Shown here piece after piece: positions 1 through 8,847 of a DNA stretch of 64,000 nucleotides. The stretch is taken from assembly GCF_002954265.1 (NCBI RefSeq), contig NZ_PPSL01000003.1:372001-436000 (forward strand). Direction: 5' to 3'. Numbering within the stretch: position 1 is the first letter of the stretch; each line of letters begins with the position of its first letter. The position numbers and the translations under genes are program-made. The DNA comes from Flavipsychrobacter stenotrophus (GTDB lineage: Bacteria; Bacteroidota; Bacteroidia; Chitinophagales; Chitinophagaceae). The notes under the pieces were generated by a model. The model did not search any database. It saw nothing but the letters and a program-made list of their open reading frames with translations, and was not told where the DNA came from.

Positions 1-803
1 ATCTTTAAAATTGCATTGTGCCATGAGGGATGTTGCAAATTCGGAATTCGGGATAGTTAGATATGCCGCATTATATAAAGCCGCCATAAATATGGAATAG
101 TCGCGGGTGGTGATGGTATAGGCCATGTAATCAGCGGCATTGGGCTTAGGAGGGTTTAGGCCGAGATCGGAGAATATCCTGATCAATACTTCGGGGTTGA
201 TCTGCCTGTTCAACAACTGCGTAGCTGAGTTATCGGAGTAGGCGATCATATAGGTCAATAATTCCTTTACAGTATAAGACTGCCCCGGTTTTAACGATTT
301 TGTTACGTAGGTCTGCTTGATATCAACTACACCTTGCGGTTGGTATGTAATTTTTCTACTCATTAACGACGGATCTGTCTCCGACATTTTTAAAATGGTC
401 ATGAGTACAGGTAACTTAAACAAAGAGCCAGGGAGGAAGCTTTCACCGGGGTTGATAGAAGTCCAGTTGTCAGTGGAAAATTCCTTAATATAAACCGATG
501 CTGCGTTTAGAATTCCGGCTTGTTTCTCGTTGTCTATTAAAGCGGTGATGTCCTGCTTCAATGATGCGAGTTCTTTAGATTCGCACTCAGGTTCTTCTGT
601 GATAAGTGGCTTAATATAATTGTACCCCTTCAGCCTGGCAATTGTGTAGTTGCATTTTTCGGAGTTGGCAGAGCCATTTGTCTGCTCAGTGGCTGTTGCA
701 GTAGGGGTAGTATATTTTTTTAATAGGACAAAGCTTACCGCACTAAATGCAATTGCCAGAATGAGCGTATAAATAACAGGAATCTTTTTTTCAGCAATTG
801 CAT
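1..803 (-). CDS. Class A beta-lactamase-like serine hydrolase, partial, frameshifted near its start
   Basis: Reading the minus strand gives an exported serine hydrolase of the class A beta-lactamase (PF13354) kind. The SxxK motif (SLFK) is at 415-426 and the SDN motif at 229-237, 62 codons apart as usual. The KTG motif lies beyond the left edge. The N-terminus is a lysine-rich stretch and one membrane helix. The only plausible start, ATG at 801-803, is one base out of frame: it stops after 22 codons, while the long frame has no ATG and opens after a TAA. A run of seven A (plus-strand T7 at 785-791) lies between; eight A would join ATG to the long frame and give MQLLKKKIPVIYT. So this is either a phase-variable or slippage-prone start, a real frameshift mutation, a sequencing error, or a rare non-ATG start. 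It could hydrolyse beta-lactams or be a penicillin-binding-like peptidase; the family is firm, the substrate is not. Confidence 0.75.
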
Positions 804-1087
804 TTAGATAGTAGCTTTAGAATAGTGACACGGTAATATTACAGATTTGCTCAGGTAATTTTGCGAAGCTAAAGTAACTATTTTGCTGCTGATACTCACC
901 AAAAAGGGGGCGAAATTGGCGATTTTGTTAGTGGAATACGTAGGGCTTTGGTATAAAGTAATTTATGAGTAGATTATTACTACTATATCATGTAGTATAT
1001 AGAATTAATTCTACATTTGGTTTTGTGTTGTGCAAGTAAAATCTATGTCATAACATGTCGGCAACTGTTCACTAAGAGTAAATAATG

Positions 1088-1095
1088 TATTTTTG
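1088..1095 (+). promoter_or_regulatory. Bacteroidota -7 box for endonuclease I gene
   Basis: TATTTTTG matches the Bacteroidota -7 consensus TAnnTTTG and sits 14 bases before the ATG at 1110, so the leader would be only about 10 bases. No good -33 TTG is visible at the expected distance. Confidence 0.55.
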
Positions 1096-1109
1096 GCAAA
1101 ATATATCAG

Positions 1110-2201
1110 ATGAAGAGAATTCTCCTATCGATTTTAGCTATTTTCCCTATTGTGGCAATGGCACAGATACCAGCAGGGTATTATAATACCGCTACCGGAC
1201 TTAGTGGCCAGCCATTGAGAGTAGCATTGCGTAACATCATACGCCCGCACACCACCCTCTCTTACACCCCGGGTTTGTGGAATGCTTATTTTACAACCGA
1301 TAAAAAGGCAAACGGAAAACTATGGGATATGTATTCGGACATACCAAGTGGTACACCGGCATATGAATATACGCTTGGGCCAACGTCATCAGGAGGTAAC
1401 CAGTGTGGTAGTGTAAGCCCATCTGCAGAAGGTAGCTGTTACAACCGTGAGCATACATGGCCACAAAGCAAATTTGCCAGCGACACCCCTATGCAGAATG
1501 ACCTGTTCATAGTATATCCTACGGATTACTTTGTAAACGGACAAAGAGGTAATTTACCATATGGCAAGGTGGGCACTGCAACTCAAACATTTACCAATGG
1601 TGGCAAGATAGGTGTGAATCTGCTGTCATCGGGTAACTGCTACGAGCCAATTGATGCCTACAAGGGCGATCTGGCCCGTAACTATTTTTATGTGGCTACC
1701 TGCTACTGGACCGCACAAGATAGTGTGAAGTTCACGAGCTGGGAAACTGCTACCGGTCTTACGTTTACGCCATGGGCAATAAACATGCTGCTCGACTGGC
1801 ATCATAACGACCCTGTTAGCCAGAAGGAAATAGACCGTAATAATGCAGTATACCCATTGCAGAACAACAGGAATCCATTCATTGACCATCCGGAATATGC
1901 TGATTGCATATGGGGTAGTTGCACAGTGGGTGTGAATGATGTAAAGAGCTATATGCAGTCGGTAGTATCTTATGTAAATAGCACAACTAATACACTGGTA
2001 GTGAACTGGGATAACCTTGCAGATGATGAGCTGACCAACCTATCGGTAGTGAACATGAACGGGCAGTTGGTGTTTAATGCTTCAGCAGCCGCGTTCAATA
2101 AATCGGCAGCAATAAGTACTGCCACATGGGCTAAAGGCATTTATGTATTAAGAATACAGAGCCTGAGTAAGGTAGATAGCAGGAAGATAGTGATACAGTA
2201 A
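1110..2201 (+). CDS. Secreted endonuclease I family nuclease with T9SS sorting domain
   Basis: This 363-residue protein belongs to the endonuclease I family (PF04231), metal-dependent nucleases that cut DNA or RNA non-specifically. A signal peptide (MKRILLSILAIFPIVAMAQ) is followed by the nuclease domain (about residues 30-270), which carries the family motif NREHTWPQS (about residues 112-120). The last ~75 residues are a beta-rich type A sorting domain (ending KGIYVLRIQ...SRKIVIQ), which targets proteins to the type IX secretion system, so the enzyme is expected outside the cell or on its surface. A likely role is use of extracellular nucleic acid. It is a single gene with its own promoter and a strong terminator. 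No residue needed by the family seems to be missing. Confidence 0.9.
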   Translation: MKRILLSILAIFPIVAMAQIPAGYYNTATGLSGQPLRVALRNIIRPHTTLSYTPGLWNAYFTTDKKANGKLWDMYSDIPSGTPAYEYTLGPTSSGGNQCGSVSPSAEGSCYNREHTWPQSKFASDTPMQNDLFIVYPTDYFVNGQRGNLPYGKVGTATQTFTNGGKIGVNLLSSGNCYEPIDAYKGDLARNYFYVATCYWTAQDSVKFTSWETATGLTFTPWAINMLLDWHHNDPVSQKEIDRNNAVYPLQNNRNPFIDHPEYADCIWGSCTVGVNDVKSYMQSVVSYVNSTTNTLVVNWDNLADDELTNLSVVNMNGQLVFNASAAAFNKSAAISTATWAKGIYVLRIQSLSKVDSRKIVIQ

Positions 2202-2230
2202 GTTCTTCAGAAGTTATATAATAAAATAGA

Positions 2231-2268
2231 TAGGGCTGCAAGTGGTGAACTTGCAGCCCTATTTTTTA
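2231..2268. terminator. Rho-independent terminator after endonuclease I gene
   Basis: A perfect 13-bp stem (2231-2243 with 2249-2261) around a 5-base loop is followed by a T-rich tract. It lies 29 bases after the stop of the nuclease gene. Confidence 0.85.
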
Positions 2269-2293
2269 TTAGCATTCGGGACGCTTGCATGTA

Positions 2294-2420
2294 ACACAAA
2301 ACTAATACGTCCTTACGTAAGATTGCTTCGCGAAGGGCTCGCAATGACACACTTGGGTTGGTGTTATTAATACTCAAAGAGAACCGACCAGATGGCCGTC
2401 GGTCAGAGACCGACGGCGGG
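2294..2420. repeat. Dispersed repeat cluster: anchor + CATTGCGAGG-type module and GTCGGTC hairpin
   Basis: An anchor copy (ACAAAACTAATACGTCC, 2296-2312) runs into a module that includes ATTGCTTCG...CGCAATGAC (about 2321-2348), which recurs at 8753, 44963, 47018, 61205 and 63641. A second unit starts with TCAAAGAGAACCGACC (2374) and contains a perfect 10-bp stem with AGA loop (2395-2404 / 2408-2417). The hairpin lies just after the stop of the M16 gene on the minus strand and could act as its terminator, though no T-run follows. Confidence 0.7.
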
Positions 2421-2446
2421 CGTTAATACTCTTCATTTCAAGTTGG

Positions 2447-5377
2447 TTAATACCCAAATATGTCTTCCATAGACAGCTTCTTTATTTCGCCTACTTTCTT
2501 TACATCATCCATGTTCAGTTTGTTTTCTGAGGCGAGGATGCAGTAGGTGTATGGTTTGTTGGCGATGTTGGCGCTATGGAATTGCTTAAGGTCGTTGAAC
2601 TGTATCCTGTCGGCATTCTCATAGATCCTTTTGCGGATGTCTTCGTTCAGGCCTTTACGCTCGGCAGTGATGTAGTTATAGATGATGCCATCTTGTGTGA
2701 TGCGGTCTGTTTCTATATCTTTCTTTACCGCAGAGCGAGCCGACATCATGTTGTTTTCGAGCGATGGCAGATCATTGAGCAGTTCGTTCATAGCCTTTAC
2801 CGATTCATTGAATTTATCGGCCTGGCAACCTATGTAGGCTGTAACAGTGTAAGGGTCTTCTTTTTTATCGGGGGCTCTGTAGTAGGCATTAGTTGAATAG
2901 GCCAACGCTTTGCTCTCTCTTATTGTCTGGAATACCAATGCGCCCATACCTGCGCCGAAGTAATTGTTGAAGATATCAATGACCGGTTGCTTGTCGGCAC
3001 TGTAACCAGGTACATTCCTTATCCAGCGGATCTCACTCTGTACCATGTCGTAGTTAGCGAAAAGCACTTCGTTCTTATTTTGGGTAGTGAACATAAAGAC
3101 CTTAGGTGCTGTGGCCGCGCGGAACATTCCCGGCATTTTGTGGGCGGTCTTTAATTCTGTGGTGAGTGCACCGATAGCTGCAGGACCGTAATAGATGATG
3201 CGGTGGCTATAGCTGCAGAGGTCGTGTAGCAATGTTGTCAGTTCAGCACTGGTAAGGTTTTTCAGTTCATCGTTACTTAATACATTGTTGAATGGATTGC
3301 CGGCACCGTATTGTGCATAGCTGGTAAGGCCCTGCATGATCTGTGCCTTGTTGTTTTTAGCATCGGCACGGCTCTTGGCGATACGGGCTTTCAGTGCATT
3401 CAATGCTTTGTCGTCTGCAACGCAGTTGGTAAGCAGGTTATCTAGCAAGGCTACAGCCTGGTCGAAGTTTTCCTGAAGGCCTTCAACGGATACTGTGGTG
3501 AATTCACCTGTAGCATTGACATTAAAGCTGCAGGCCAGTTTGTAAAACTCCTTTGAGAAATCTTCTGCACTTTTATTCTCTGTGCCCAGGAACTGCAGGT
3601 ATTGTGCGGCTATTGCAAGACGCTTATCATTCCATGTACCCATCTTGAAGCGGTAAGCCATACGGAACAGACCATTGTCATTATTATGAACATACAACAA
3701 CTCGGCAGGGCCAATATTGCTCTTGCTCATGTCTTTATTATAATCGAGCCATACCGGTGACAGTGGCGCTACAGCCATATTGTTCACTTCCTTTACAAAC
3801 CACGACTGAGATTTAGCATTTGTCTCAACAGGCGTGATAGGCGGCTTGCTTACTTTCACCAGGTTCTTGTCTTCGCCCTTGCGCTTGTAGACGGCCACAT
3901 AGTTATTGGCAAAGTACTTGTTGGCGAAGTCGGTGATGTCCTTTTTGCTGATAGCAGACAAGCGCTCGATGTAGTCTACATCTTCCTGCCAGTCTTCTTC
4001 TGATGTGAAGGCATTCATTAATGCGCGTGCGCGGGTACCGTAGTTCTCGCTCTGCTGCATCATACCCTTCTTCTGGTTGTTGATGATAGATAAAACAAGG
4101 TTGTCATCGAAGTTGCCCTTCTTCAGGTTTTCGATCTCACCGAGCATCAGTGCCTTTACTTCTTCAAGGCTTTGACCCATGGTAGGATTGCCCTGCAGGT
4201 ACATGTAGCCATGATCTATGAGGATATCGGCACTGGCAGATGCACGGAGTAGCTTTTGTTTCTTAACCAGGTTAAGGTCTATCAATCCTGCACGGCCATT
4301 GGTAAGTATCTGGCCAACAATGTCGGCAAGAATAGCGTCTTTGGCATGTATGCCAGGCAAGCGGTAACCGATGGCTACAAACTCAGCATCAGGACCTTTT
4401 ACTTCCTTTTCTATAGGAGCTGTAATCGGTTCTTCGGGTTTGAAAGTATAAGGGGTGATCTTCTTAGAATTGAGCTTAGAGAAGTAATCATCTACCTTGC
4501 CTATCATTACATCGGGGTCGAAATCGCCGGCGATGATGATACCCATGTTGTTGGGCACATAGTAGGTGTTGAAGTACTTTCTGATCTCCAGCAGCGAAGG
4601 ATTTTTAAGGTGATCAATGGTGCCTATTGTTGTCTGCTTGCCATAGTTGTGATTGAGGAAGAGGTTAGAGAGCAGCAGCTCAGATACCTTGCGGTTATCG
4701 TTATCTAGCGTGCGGTTCTTTTCTTCATATACGGCTTCCAACTCGGTGTGGAAGATACGGAAGACCGGATTGCGGAAACGATCGTATTGTACCTTCAGGA
4801 ATTTATCAACAGCATTGGCTGGTATGTCTTCTGTATATACTGTCTGCTCAAATGAGGTGAAGGCGTTGGTGCCCTTTGCTCCCATAGAAGACATCATTTT
4901 ATCATACTCGTTGGCAATGGCAAATTTAGATGCCACGCCCGATACGGAGTCGATGCGGTGATAGATCTCTTTGCGTTTAGCCTCATCGGTGGTATGGTTG
5001 TACTCCTCGTATAGGGCATCGATCATCTCCAGGAATGGCTTCTCTTTTTTATAGTCGAGTGAGCCGTAGTTGTCGGTGCCCTTGAACATCATATGCTCCA
5101 GGTAGTGCGCCAGGCCGGTGTGATCGGCAGGGTCTGTTTTACTGCCGGCTTTTGTGGCAATATACACCTGCATACGTGGTTCCTTATTAGTGGGACTGAG
5201 TATGACAGTCATGCCATTCTTAAGCGTATAAAAGCGGGTCTGCATAGGATCGCCGGTAACGTAGCGGTATTTGTATCCACCCGATTTTGCATCCTTCCAC
5301 TCGTGTACTTCTTTAGCCGATGTGCTGCCCGCAGCCAGCATTGCAATGAGCAGTGAAGCTATCCTTATGTTTTTCAT
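2447..5377 (-). CDS. M16 family zinc metallopeptidase (pitrilysin-like), exported
   Basis: This 976-residue protein has a signal peptide (cleavage near residue 21, STSA|KEV) and the inverted zinc motif HYLEH (H91, E94, H95), with the distal zinc-ligand region ELEAVYEEKNRTLD further on. It has the full pitrilysin arrangement of two M16 catalytic-type halves (PF00675/PF05193), the second half being the usual inactive partner. Such enzymes degrade peptides in the periplasm or at the envelope. The length fits the large Bacteroidota form in which both halves are fused. It is transcribed alone. No -7 box with full consensus is visible upstream. Confidence 0.93.
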   Translation of the reverse strand: MKNIRIASLLIAMLAAGSTSAKEVHEWKDAKSGGYKYRYVTGDPMQTRFYTLKNGMTVILSPTNKEPRMQVYIATKAGSKTDPADHTGLAHYLEHMMFKGTDNYGSLDYKKEKPFLEMIDALYEEYNHTTDEAKRKEIYHRIDSVSGVASKFAIANEYDKMMSSMGAKGTNAFTSFEQTVYTEDIPANAVDKFLKVQYDRFRNPVFRIFHTELEAVYEEKNRTLDNDNRKVSELLLSNLFLNHNYGKQTTIGTIDHLKNPSLLEIRKYFNTYYVPNNMGIIIAGDFDPDVMIGKVDDYFSKLNSKKITPYTFKPEEPITAPIEKEVKGPDAEFVAIGYRLPGIHAKDAILADIVGQILTNGRAGLIDLNLVKKQKLLRASASADILIDHGYMYLQGNPTMGQSLEEVKALMLGEIENLKKGNFDDNLVLSIINNQKKGMMQQSENYGTRARALMNAFTSEEDWQEDVDYIERLSAISKKDITDFANKYFANNYVAVYKRKGEDKNLVKVSKPPITPVETNAKSQSWFVKEVNNMAVAPLSPVWLDYNKDMSKSNIGPAELLYVHNNDNGLFRMAYRFKMGTWNDKRLAIAAQYLQFLGTENKSAEDFSKEFYKLACSFNVNATGEFTTVSVEGLQENFDQAVALLDNLLTNCVADDKALNALKARIAKSRADAKNNKAQIMQGLTSYAQYGAGNPFNNVLSNDELKNLTSAELTTLLHDLCSYSHRIIYYGPAAIGALTTELKTAHKMPGMFRAATAPKVFMFTTQNKNEVLFANYDMVQSEIRWIRNVPGYSADKQPVIDIFNNYFGAGMGALVFQTIRESKALAYSTNAYYRAPDKKEDPYTVTAYIGCQADKFNESVKAMNELLNDLPSLENNMMSARSAVKKDIETDRITQDGIIYNYITAERKGLNEDIRKRIYENADRIQFNDLKQFHSANIANKPYTYCILASENKLNMDDVKKVGEIKKLSMEDIFGY

Positions 5378-5459
5378 GTCTGTGTGTTGTAATTATGTTG
5401 TAAAATAATATTTTTTGATGGGATTAGGTAATCGGCTGTTGAAAGCCTGTTGGGCAAGA

Positions 5460-5870
5460 GATCTTTAAGGGGGAGGGGATCTCACAGATTCGGTATCAGT
5501 GCCCATGTATTGTTCAGGTCAGAGACCGGATGTATTTGAAGCGTTGTTAATGTGCTTAGATAAGGGTAACCCCTGACGGGGCAATGCCCATTTTTTGTTA
5601 TGTTTTACTACAAACCGGTAGTCCCTGCGGGACATATAACCAGCTGTTTTACCCTTTTCGAACACTTGTGGTCAGAGACCTGTTAAAGTATCGCGACAGT
5701 AGAAATTCTCAAATCCAATTTGTTAGCGGAATTCGCTTACACAAACATGCGATACCTTCGGCATCGACCCCGATTGATTGCTGATCTACTATAGACATGT
5801 GATGCCTTCAGCATCATGACATGCCAGCAAATTAACTAATTGAATAGTGACCCCAACTACACAAATGGAT
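5460..5870. repeat. Intergenic hairpin array
   Basis: The 497-base gap between the M16 and lutB genes holds no credible gene but a series of short hairpins: GGTCAGAGACC near 5516, CCCC-TGAC-GGGG at 5570-5581, GTCCC-TGC-GGGAC at 5621-5633, GGTC-AGA-GACC at 5670-5680, AGCG-GAATT-CGCT around 5725-5737, a weaker one at 5750-5766 and TGATGC-CTTCA-GCATCA at 5800-5816. The phrase CGAACACTTGTGGTCAGAGACC (5659-5680) is closely repeated at 61870-61891. Confidence 0.65.
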
Positions 5871-5874
5871 GATT

Positions 5875-7245
5875 CTACTTTCGCTCCTTCCACATTTTAT
5901 TAAAGGTTTTGTCGGAGAAGTGGAGGGTGCTGCGGTGCTTGGCCCATGAGTCTTTGAAGACGGTGTTGACCACTTTGTTCTTTATTTTTTGTCCGCCCAT
6001 GTTGAGGAGGGTGCGGCTGAGCATGGCTTGTTTCCAGAATTTCCAGGCCATGTTCTCAGAAAATTCGTTGAGTCCGTCGGCAACGGCTATGCCCCTGTTT
6101 TCGAGCAGCATTTCGTGTATGTTGATCTTTACCGGGCATACCTCTGTGCAGTTGCCGCACAGGCTGCTGGCGTAGCTCATGTGTTTGTACTCATTCATAC
6201 CCAGCAGGTGCGGGGTTATTACCGAACCAATAGGACCGCTGTAGGTAGCGCCATAGGCATGTCCGCCTATATTTTTATATACAGGGCAGGCATTAAGGCA
6301 TGATCCGCAGCGAATGCAGTACATGCTTTCGCGTACTTCTTTACGTAGCAGGTTGGTGCGGCCATTGTCGAGCAGAATGACGTACATTTCTTCAGGTCCG
6401 TCGGTCTCGTCTGCTTTTTTAGGGCCGGTGAAAATGGTGTTGTATACAGTAACGTTTTGCCCTGTGCCAAATGTTGCCAACAGCGGCCAAAACAGGTGCA
6501 GATCATTGACAGATGGCAACATCTTTTCAATGCCTACAATAGAGATCTGTGTTTTGGGGAATGAGGTAGATAAGCGGCCATTGCCTTCGTTCTCGGTAAC
6601 ACAAACACCGCCAATATCGGCCAGCAGGAAGTTGCCGCCGGTTACGCCCACTTCGGCAGTAATGTATTTTTCACGCAGATTTTTCCGCGCTATCATGGTT
6701 ATTTCGGTAGGGGAGAGGTTGGGCTCTGTACCCAGCTTTTCGTGGAATACGCGAGCCACATCTTCCTTGCTCTTGTGCATGGCAGGTGTAACAATATGGT
6801 AGGGTGCTTCGCCATCCAGCTGCTGTATGTATTCGCCAAGGTCTGTCTCAACAGATTCGATGCCATTGTCGGCGAGGAACTTGTTCAGGTGTATCTCTTC
6901 AGTCACCATCGACTTTGCCTTTACTACCTGCTTAGTGTTCTTCTCTTTGCAGATCTGTAGTATGGCCTGCAGGGCATCATCGGTAGTTTCGGCCCATATT
7001 ACCTTGCCGCCTTTTGCCGTAAAGTTCTTTTCAAACAGCTCCAGGTAATGATCCAGGTTCTCAATAGCTTTCCACTTTACATTTTTGGCTTTCTTGCGCG
7101 CATAGTCGAGATTGGCAAACTGCTGCTTACCTTTTACTACGCTATCGTTATACTTATTGATGTTGAAGGCGATCTTACGCTTGTGCTCCAGATCGTGTGC
7201 CTTTACATCGCTTTTGGCCAAAAATATGTGCTGTTGTTCTGTCAT
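5875..7245 (-). CDS. lutB: LutB-type lactate utilisation iron-sulfur protein
   Basis: This 456-residue protein matches LutB/YkgF, one of three subunits (LutA, LutB, LutC) of an L-lactate oxidising iron-sulfur complex. An N-terminal LUD domain (about residues 60-295) is followed by two ferredoxin-type clusters: C310-x2-C313-x2-C316-x3-C320 followed by P, and C363-x2-C366-x3-C370-P. The C-terminal extension (about 400-456) is also typical. LutA and LutC are not adjacent: the neighbours are an M16 peptidase and a small unknown gene, so the partners must be elsewhere. The assignment to the family is firm; lactate as substrate follows from the family, not from the context. Confidence 0.9.
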   Translation of the reverse strand: MTEQQHIFLAKSDVKAHDLEHKRKIAFNINKYNDSVVKGKQQFANLDYARKKAKNVKWKAIENLDHYLELFEKNFTAKGGKVIWAETTDDALQAILQICKEKNTKQVVKAKSMVTEEIHLNKFLADNGIESVETDLGEYIQQLDGEAPYHIVTPAMHKSKEDVARVFHEKLGTEPNLSPTEITMIARKNLREKYITAEVGVTGGNFLLADIGGVCVTENEGNGRLSTSFPKTQISIVGIEKMLPSVNDLHLFWPLLATFGTGQNVTVYNTIFTGPKKADETDGPEEMYVILLDNGRTNLLRKEVRESMYCIRCGSCLNACPVYKNIGGHAYGATYSGPIGSVITPHLLGMNEYKHMSYASSLCGNCTEVCPVKINIHEMLLENRGIAVADGLNEFSENMAWKFWKQAMLSRTLLNMGGQKIKNKVVNTVFKDSWAKHRSTLHFSDKTFNKMWKERK

Positions 7246-7261
7246 TCCGGTAGATAATGTG

Positions 7262-7269
7262 CAAAAATA
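7262..7269 (-). promoter_or_regulatory. -7 box for lutB
   Basis: On the minus strand TATTTTTG (TAnnTTTG) ends 17 bases before the lutB ATG, giving a leader of about a dozen bases. Confidence 0.5.
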
Positions 7270-7424
7270 AAAGGAATGTGCGGGTTTATACGAATGTAAA
7301 TAATATTGTTGGAGTATTTTAATGGCGGGTGCACATATGCTGATAGTCGTATTGCTATAATTGCTATGGAGTTATGGTGATGGCACGGTTTTCACATGGA
7401 TATAATCAATTAAAACGTACAACT

Positions 7425-7691
7425 ATGCCAATCCTACAGCAAGTAAATAACGACGATCTGAAACATAAGGGAGATGACCCCAATGTAACCGACCCTCAGG
7501 AGAACGAAAAGGAAGGTAATGTATTTGGGAAGGTGTTTGATGCCATTTTTGGTGACTATAAAGGCGACAATTCGCTGAGCCAGGGAGAACCTAAAAGTCC
7601 GGCTAAGACTGAAGGCGACGAAGTGGTAGATGAGGAAGTGCCCAAAACACCGATACCTCCGGCAGAAAGGCCTAATGATGTGAAGATATAG
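7425..7691 (+). CDS. Small acidic hydrophilic protein, unknown
   Basis: I do not recognise this protein. Starting at the ATG at 7425 it has 88 residues and begins MPILQQVNNDDLKHKGDDPN; an ATG in the same frame at 7374 is possible, but it adds a stretch (MVMARFSHGYNQ) unlike the rest. It is rich in D, E, K and P, has no signal peptide or membrane helix, one short hydrophobic patch (VFGKVFDAIFGDY, about residues 33-45), and a proline-rich tail. It is probably mostly disordered. It converges on the response regulator gene, with a perfect 32-bp palindrome between them. Confidence 0.55.
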   Translation: MPILQQVNNDDLKHKGDDPNVTDPQENEKEGNVFGKVFDAIFGDYKGDNSLSQGEPKSPAKTEGDEVVDEEVPKTPIPPAERPNDVKI

Positions 7692-7708
7692 CAGAAAAGT
7701 AGTTCATA

Positions 7709-7740
7709 CTCATGCCTTGAACATATGTTCAAGGCATGAG
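7709..7740. repeat. Perfect 32-bp palindrome between convergent genes
   Basis: Two 16-base arms, CTCATGCCTTGAACAT and ATGTTCAAGGCATGAG, meet with no loop. It lies 18 bases after the small-gene stop and 60 bases before the end of the response regulator gene. There is no clear T-run on either side, so it may be a bidirectional terminator, a cruciform or a protein-binding site. Confidence 0.8.
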
Positions 7741-7799
7741 AAGGTCAATGGCCGGAGTAAAGAGTTCGTGTACAAACGTAAAATTCAGATAATACCGAC

Positions 7800-8495
7800 C
7801 TAACGGGATACCACAAAGTGGTATCCTTTTCCTTTTAGAGTAACAATCTCTATGCCGGAATCGGGGGCGAAGTAGCCGCGGATCTTGCGGATATAGACGT
7901 CGAGATTGCGGGAGTTGAAGAAGGAGTCATCGCCCCATACTATCTGCAACATTTCGCGGCGGTCTACGGCGCTATTGGTATGCGCGCAAAGCATGGAGAG
8001 TATCTGTGCTTCGCGGTTAGACAGTTTTATAGTGCCGGTGGGGGTTTGCAGTTCGAATTTTCCCGGGTAAAAGGTATAGTCTTTTAGCACCACCTGGTCT
8101 GGGAGCGATTGCGCAGTGCTGGTGTCTCTGCCTGCCAGTTTCAATTGATTATCTAACCTTACTACCAGTTCTTCCATGCTGAATGGCTTGCGGAGATAGT
8201 CGCTGCCGCCGGATGAGAAGCCTTTTATGAGGTCGTCCGTCTGGGTTTTGGCAGTGAGGAATATGATGGGCAGGCGTGGGTTGATGTTGCGGATATGGTT
8301 GGCCAGTGTGAAGCCGTCTACATGAGGCAGCATAACATCGAGCAGGCAGATGTCGGGTGCAAAGTTGGTGACGCAGTCGTGGATCTGTGTGCCGTCTTTT
8401 TTGTGTAGTACCTCATAGCCTTTCAGTTCCAGCGTGTCTTTTACTATGCGGGCCAGGTATACTTCGTCTTCTATGTACAGGACTCTTTTCTTCAT
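7800..8495 (-). CDS. OmpR-family response regulator
   Basis: A 231-residue two-component response regulator. The receiver domain (about 1-120) has the acidic pair E9-D10, phosphoacceptor D53 (LLDVMLP) and K103 (RKPF); a winged-helix DNA-binding domain (about 130-229) follows. I chose the ATG at 8495 (MKKRVLYIEDE) because the upstream in-frame codons (MRLHTTRANITHTT...) translate DNA that runs into the repeat. The partner kinase is the upstream gene at 8848-10167. The pair resembles the RprX/RprY type common in Bacteroidota. The ~350 bases between them are filled with repeats, so co-transcription is uncertain. Confidence 0.93.
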   Translation of the reverse strand: MKKRVLYIEDEVYLARIVKDTLELKGYEVLHKKDGTQIHDCVTNFAPDICLLDVMLPHVDGFTLANHIRNINPRLPIIFLTAKTQTDDLIKGFSSGGSDYLRKPFSMEELVVRLDNQLKLAGRDTSTAQSLPDQVVLKDYTFYPGKFELQTPTGTIKLSNREAQILSMLCAHTNSAVDRREMLQIVWGDDSFFNSRNLDVYIRKIRGYFAPDSGIEIVTLKGKGYHFVVSR

Positions 8496-8522
8496 TGTGT
8501 TGTTTGTTGTGTGGGTTATGTT

Positions 8523-8803
8523 GGCTCGTGTTGTGTGGAGACGCAAAATCTTGCGTCTCTACGAACAGCGTGATGTTAGCGCTTCAAAACGAATATGTCC
8601 CGTGCGAATATCGTGGTTCGAGAGCCTCACTATGACATTCGGTGGTGTCGACGTTCAGATGTTAGCGCTACAAAACAAATACGTCCGCATGGCTCGTGTT
8701 GTGTGGAGACGCAAAATCTTGCGTCTCTACGAACAGCGTGATATTTGCGCTACAAAATGAATACGTCCTTACGTGAGATTGCTTCGTGCCTCGCAATGAC
8801 CCG
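8523..8803. repeat. Repeat cluster between kinase and regulator genes
   Basis: The 352-base gap contains an exact 52-base direct repeat (8523-8574 and 8691-8742) whose core GAGACGCAA-AATC-TTGCGTCTC is a hairpin. It also holds three anchor copies ending ATGTCC or ACGTCC (8585-8600, 8671-8686, 8753-8768). The first anchor is followed by a CGAATATCGTGG...CATTCGG module also found inverted at 49316-49358, the second by the 52-base repeat, the third by the ATTGCTTCGTGCCTCGCAATGAC module. Open frames across it are by-products of the repeats. Confidence 0.8.
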
Positions 8804-8847
8804 CTTTGTGATTTGTTTGTTGAATTATATAAGTAAGAGCAATAGTA

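Noticed and set aside
785-803. dnaX-type programmed -1 frameshift heptamer
   Set aside because: The A7 run does not fit the phase of A AAA AAG in the ATG frame, which reads AAA AAA AGA, so simple tandem slippage is not favoured; a homopolymer length change explains it better.
8387-8760. Small frames across the response regulator start and repeats
   Set aside because: They translate the direct repeats and the complement of the regulator start; composition is rich in C and R with repeated words.
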